Positions 4,747-6,685 of a DNA stretch of 6,685 bases are shown one piece after another (position 1 is the stretch's first letter; every line of letters begins with the position of its first letter). The position numbers and the translations under genes are program-made. Under the pieces are notes generated by a model, which saw nothing but the letters and a program-made list of their open reading frames with translations, did not search any database and was not told the origin of the DNA. Origin of the DNA: Pseudomonadota bacterium (lineage in GTDB: Bacteria > Pseudomonadota > Gammaproteobacteria > Natronospirales > REEB76); assembly GCA_021779005.1 (NCBI GenBank), contig JAJYBN010000032.1:2516-9200 (forward strand). Direction: 5' to 3'.

Positions 4747-6685
4747 CGGCGGGTTCCCATTCCACGAAGCGCCGCAACAGCGGGAAGTACAGGCCAACTT
4801 TAACACGCCGTTGTTCCAGCCCGCGCAGCAGCTGTGCGTAGCTCTCCAGCTGCTGTCGATAGCGTGCCTGCTCGCGGGTCAGGAACGCGTCCACATCACC
4901 GCCGCGATGCCGGCTGGTCTTGTAATCCACGATCCAGCGTGTGCCATCCGCATCCACGAACGTCCGGTCGATGACGCCCGTGTCCAGACGCTGTGCGTCG
5001 AAATGACTCAAGGCATATTCCGAGCGCGCCTCTGCATGCGTATTGTCGAGTATCCAGCGGCCGCGCGCATCCGCGAGGGTCCCCGTCAACGCCTGCGACA
5101 CATCATCGACAGCGGCATCCAGTTCCGCCTGGGTGACGCCCAATTCCAGCAACCAATGAATTATGAGTGGTTTCAAGGCGCGCATGCGCGCTGCATCCCA
5201 CTGCGTGTGCCCATCGTCAGCGATGCGCTGCAGCAGGCGGTGCACCACCGTACCCACGTGCCGCAGGGTATCCCCGACCCACTCGAATTCCAGCATGTCT
5301 TCTTCAGCCGCCAGGGTCTGTGCGGCCCCCGGCCAGGAAAGGGCACTGTCCGGCGTCGGCATCGGCCAGTCCGGGCGCAACCGCCGCAGCGACATGCCGA
5401 CAGTGGGTTGCTCCGCTGTCACTGGCGCCAGTGTGCCCGGCCGGCGCAGGGCGTCTTCGAAATCTTTCCGCACCACCGGCCACAGCAATCCCAGCAACGA
5501 GTCCTTGCGTGGCTCCGCGAGACTGCGCTCGCCATCCTTCTCCTGCACCGTGGTATAGCCGAACAGATGCAGTCTCTGCCGCGCGCGCGTGGCCGCGACA
5601 TATAAGAGGCGCGTCATCTCCAGGTGTTCCTGCTCGCGCTTAAGCGACAGGATGAACTGATAGATGGGATCCTGCTCGCCGCCCTTGGGTTCCAGCGGCG
5701 ACAGCAGCAGGTCGTTGCGGCCCTCAGGTCGCGGGCGTTCCAGCCAGGTGAGCAGTGGCTTTTCGCGCCGGCCCGGGCCCTCGCCCAGGCCAGGTACGAT
5801 CACTACATCGAACTCCAGGCCCTTGGCCTTGTGCATGGTCATGAGCTGCAGCGATTCATCCGCGCGCGGATCCGGCCGCGCGAACAATTGCGAGAGTGCG
5901 GCTTCCAGTTCCGCCCCATCCCGCAGCTCGCCACCGTCGTCCAGGGTCTCCAGCAACTCCAGGTAGGCTTGTGCATCCGCCAGGTCTTCGACCGATCTCA
6001 GGGTGGCCGGCGCTGCCAGTTGCAGCCATACACGTTCCACCTGTTCACGCAGACTTCCACGGCGTCGTTCAGCAAATGCTCCCAGCAAAATATTTCGTAC
6101 TGATGCGAAACGCGTACCGTTCACTTGTGGAAGGAGACTGGCCATGAGAGTTTCGTCGCGCAAACGTTCCGGAATCGTCACGCAATCATCTGAACCCGCC
6201 AGCGCCTGCAGTGCCGCGAGGCTAAGCCCACACCAGGGCGCACGCACTATCGCCAGCCACGCAGTGCGGTCCGCCGGATGCAGCAGCGCCCGGGTCAATG
6301 CCAGCAGATCCTGTACTACCGGCCGCTCACCCAGGCTCTCCAGTTCTACCGCGCGGAATGGGATATCCAGCGCACGCAGGCGACGTACGCTGGCTGCGAG
6401 ATGTTTGCGGGCACGTGCCAGCACCGCGATGCGCACTTCACTATGCTGTCTGCGCGCTTCTGCGATGATGGATGTGATTTGCATAGCTTCAGCTGCGGGA
6501 TCTTTCTGCAGCTGCGTATGCAGGCTCACGGCTGCACCGTCCAGTGTTGCGTGTTGTGCGGCGGTCTCCGCATAGGGGACAGCACCGCTGGCAATGTCTT
6601 CCTGATGTGGGAACAGTTGTGGGAAGGTGGCATTGAACCACTGCACCAGTCCCGCTTGGGAACGGAAATTCGCACTCAGCGTGAG
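4739..6685 (-). CDS. AddA/RecB-like UvrD-family helicase with C-terminal PD-(D/E)xK nuclease (5' end outside window)
   Basis: This is the C-terminal 648 residues of a superfamily 1A DNA helicase-nuclease that resects double-strand breaks for recombination, as AddA or RecB do with a partner subunit. The frame stays open to the right edge, so the GTG at 6646 is internal. The 13 codons before it read LTLSANFRSQAGL, which belong to helicase motif IV. Numbered from the edge, motif V is TMHKAKGLEFDVVIVPGL (283-300) and motif VI is LLYVAATRARQRLHLFG (360-376). The nuclease follows: HVGTVVHRLL (476-485, H482), GVIDRTF (570-576, D573), WIVDYKTS (584-591, D587 and K589) and QLESYAQLL (612-620), a full RecB-type nuclease ligand set. 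The Walker A part is not in the window. The overall C-terminal pattern favours AddA-type over enteric RecB; an AddB-like partner would be expected just upstream. Its stop overlaps the nucleotidase start by eight bases, so it heads or continues a coupled operon. Confidence 0.92.
   Translation of the reverse strand, partial: LTLSANFRSQAGLVQWFNATFPQLFPHQEDIASGAVPYAETAAQHATLDGAAVSLHTQLQKDPAAEAMQITSIIAEARRQHSEVRIAVLARARKHLAASVRRLRALDIPFRAVELESLGERPVVQDLLALTRALLHPADRTAWLAIVRAPWCGLSLAALQALAGSDDCVTIPERLRDETLMASLLPQVNGTRFASVRNILLGAFAERRRGSLREQVERVWLQLAAPATLRSVEDLADAQAYLELLETLDDGGELRDGAELEAALSQLFARPDPRADESLQLMTMHKAKGLEFDVVIVPGLGEGPGRREKPLLTWLERPRPEGRNDLLLSPLEPKGGEQDPIYQFILSLKREQEHLEMTRLLYVAATRARQRLHLFGYTTVQEKDGERSLAEPRKDSLLGLLWPVVRKDFEDALRRPGTLAPVTAEQPTVGMSLRRLRPDWPMPTPDSALSWPGAAQTLAAEEDMLEFEWVGDTLRHVGTVVHRLLQRIADDGHTQWDAARMRALKPLIIHWLLELGVTQAELDAAVDDVSQALTGTLADARGRWILDNTHAEARSEYALSHFDAQRLDTGVIDRTFVDADGTRWIVDYKTSRHRGGDVDAFLTREQARYRQQLESYAQLLRGLEQRRVKVGLYFPLLRRFVEWEPADG

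Noticed and set aside
4661..5605. 314-codon open frame on the plus strand
   Set aside because: It lies antisense to the nucleotidase and helicase-nuclease genes, both of which have clear family motifs. Its product has no recognisable domain and its length is expected from high-GC antisense sequence.
5624..6103. 159-codon and overlapping open frames on the plus strand (also 6003-6575)
   Set aside because: These are antisense to the helicase part, mutually overlapping, and give Arg/Ser/Gln-rich products without family features.
6644..6646. GTG as the start of the helicase-nuclease gene
   Set aside because: The frame is open for 13 more codons to the window edge, and these encode the conserved NFRS part of helicase motif IV, so the GTG is internal.

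Overview
The window reads as a piece of a proteobacterial chromosome, most likely gammaproteobacterial. Supporting signs are a SlyB/17-kDa-antigen-type lipoprotein, an AddA/RecB-type helicase-nuclease, a small MscS channel and moderately high GC in the main operon. No rRNA, tRNA, CRISPR array, insertion sequence or integrase is visible. I cannot name the genus from the sequence alone.

Layout from left to right. (1) Positions 1-397, minus strand: the N-terminal 132 residues of a small MscS-family mechanosensitive channel, cut by the left edge. (2) Positions 553-1743, minus: a 396-residue exported protein of unknown function. It has 18 cysteines in nine pairs and two His-rich segments, and it is the least explained gene here. 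(3) Positions 1744-2190: a 447-base, AT-richer divergent intergenic region between the exported protein and a lipoprotein gene. It holds a degenerate dispersed-repeat-like element and three palindromes, two of them long and perfect. (4) Positions 2191-2619, plus: a glycine-zipper outer-membrane lipoprotein with a clear lipobox and ribosome binding site. (5) Positions 2620-2785: a convergent gap with no convincing terminator. (6) Positions 2786-6685, minus: a tightly packed operon read right to left. It runs from an AddA/RecB-like helicase-nuclease (5' part outside the window), to a cytosolic HAD-type 5'-nucleotidase (8-base overlap), to a ferritin-like/VIT1-CCC1 iron or manganese transporter (4-base ATGA overlap).

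The overlaps in the right-hand operon indicate coupled translation of a DNA-end-processing enzyme, a nucleotide-dephosphorylating enzyme and a metal transporter. The functional link is not evident. Nucleotide recycling after DNA degradation, and protection of DNA from iron-driven oxidative damage, are possible themes but are inference. The left half encodes mostly envelope proteins (channel, exported Cys-rich protein, lipoprotein), and the lipoprotein gene with its flanking spacers is visibly less GC-rich than the operon. There is no clear new defence or mobile system. The best candidates for undescribed biology are the Cys-pair/His-cluster exported protein, the unusual ferritin-like domain fused to the transporter, and the palindromes in the divergent intergenic region.
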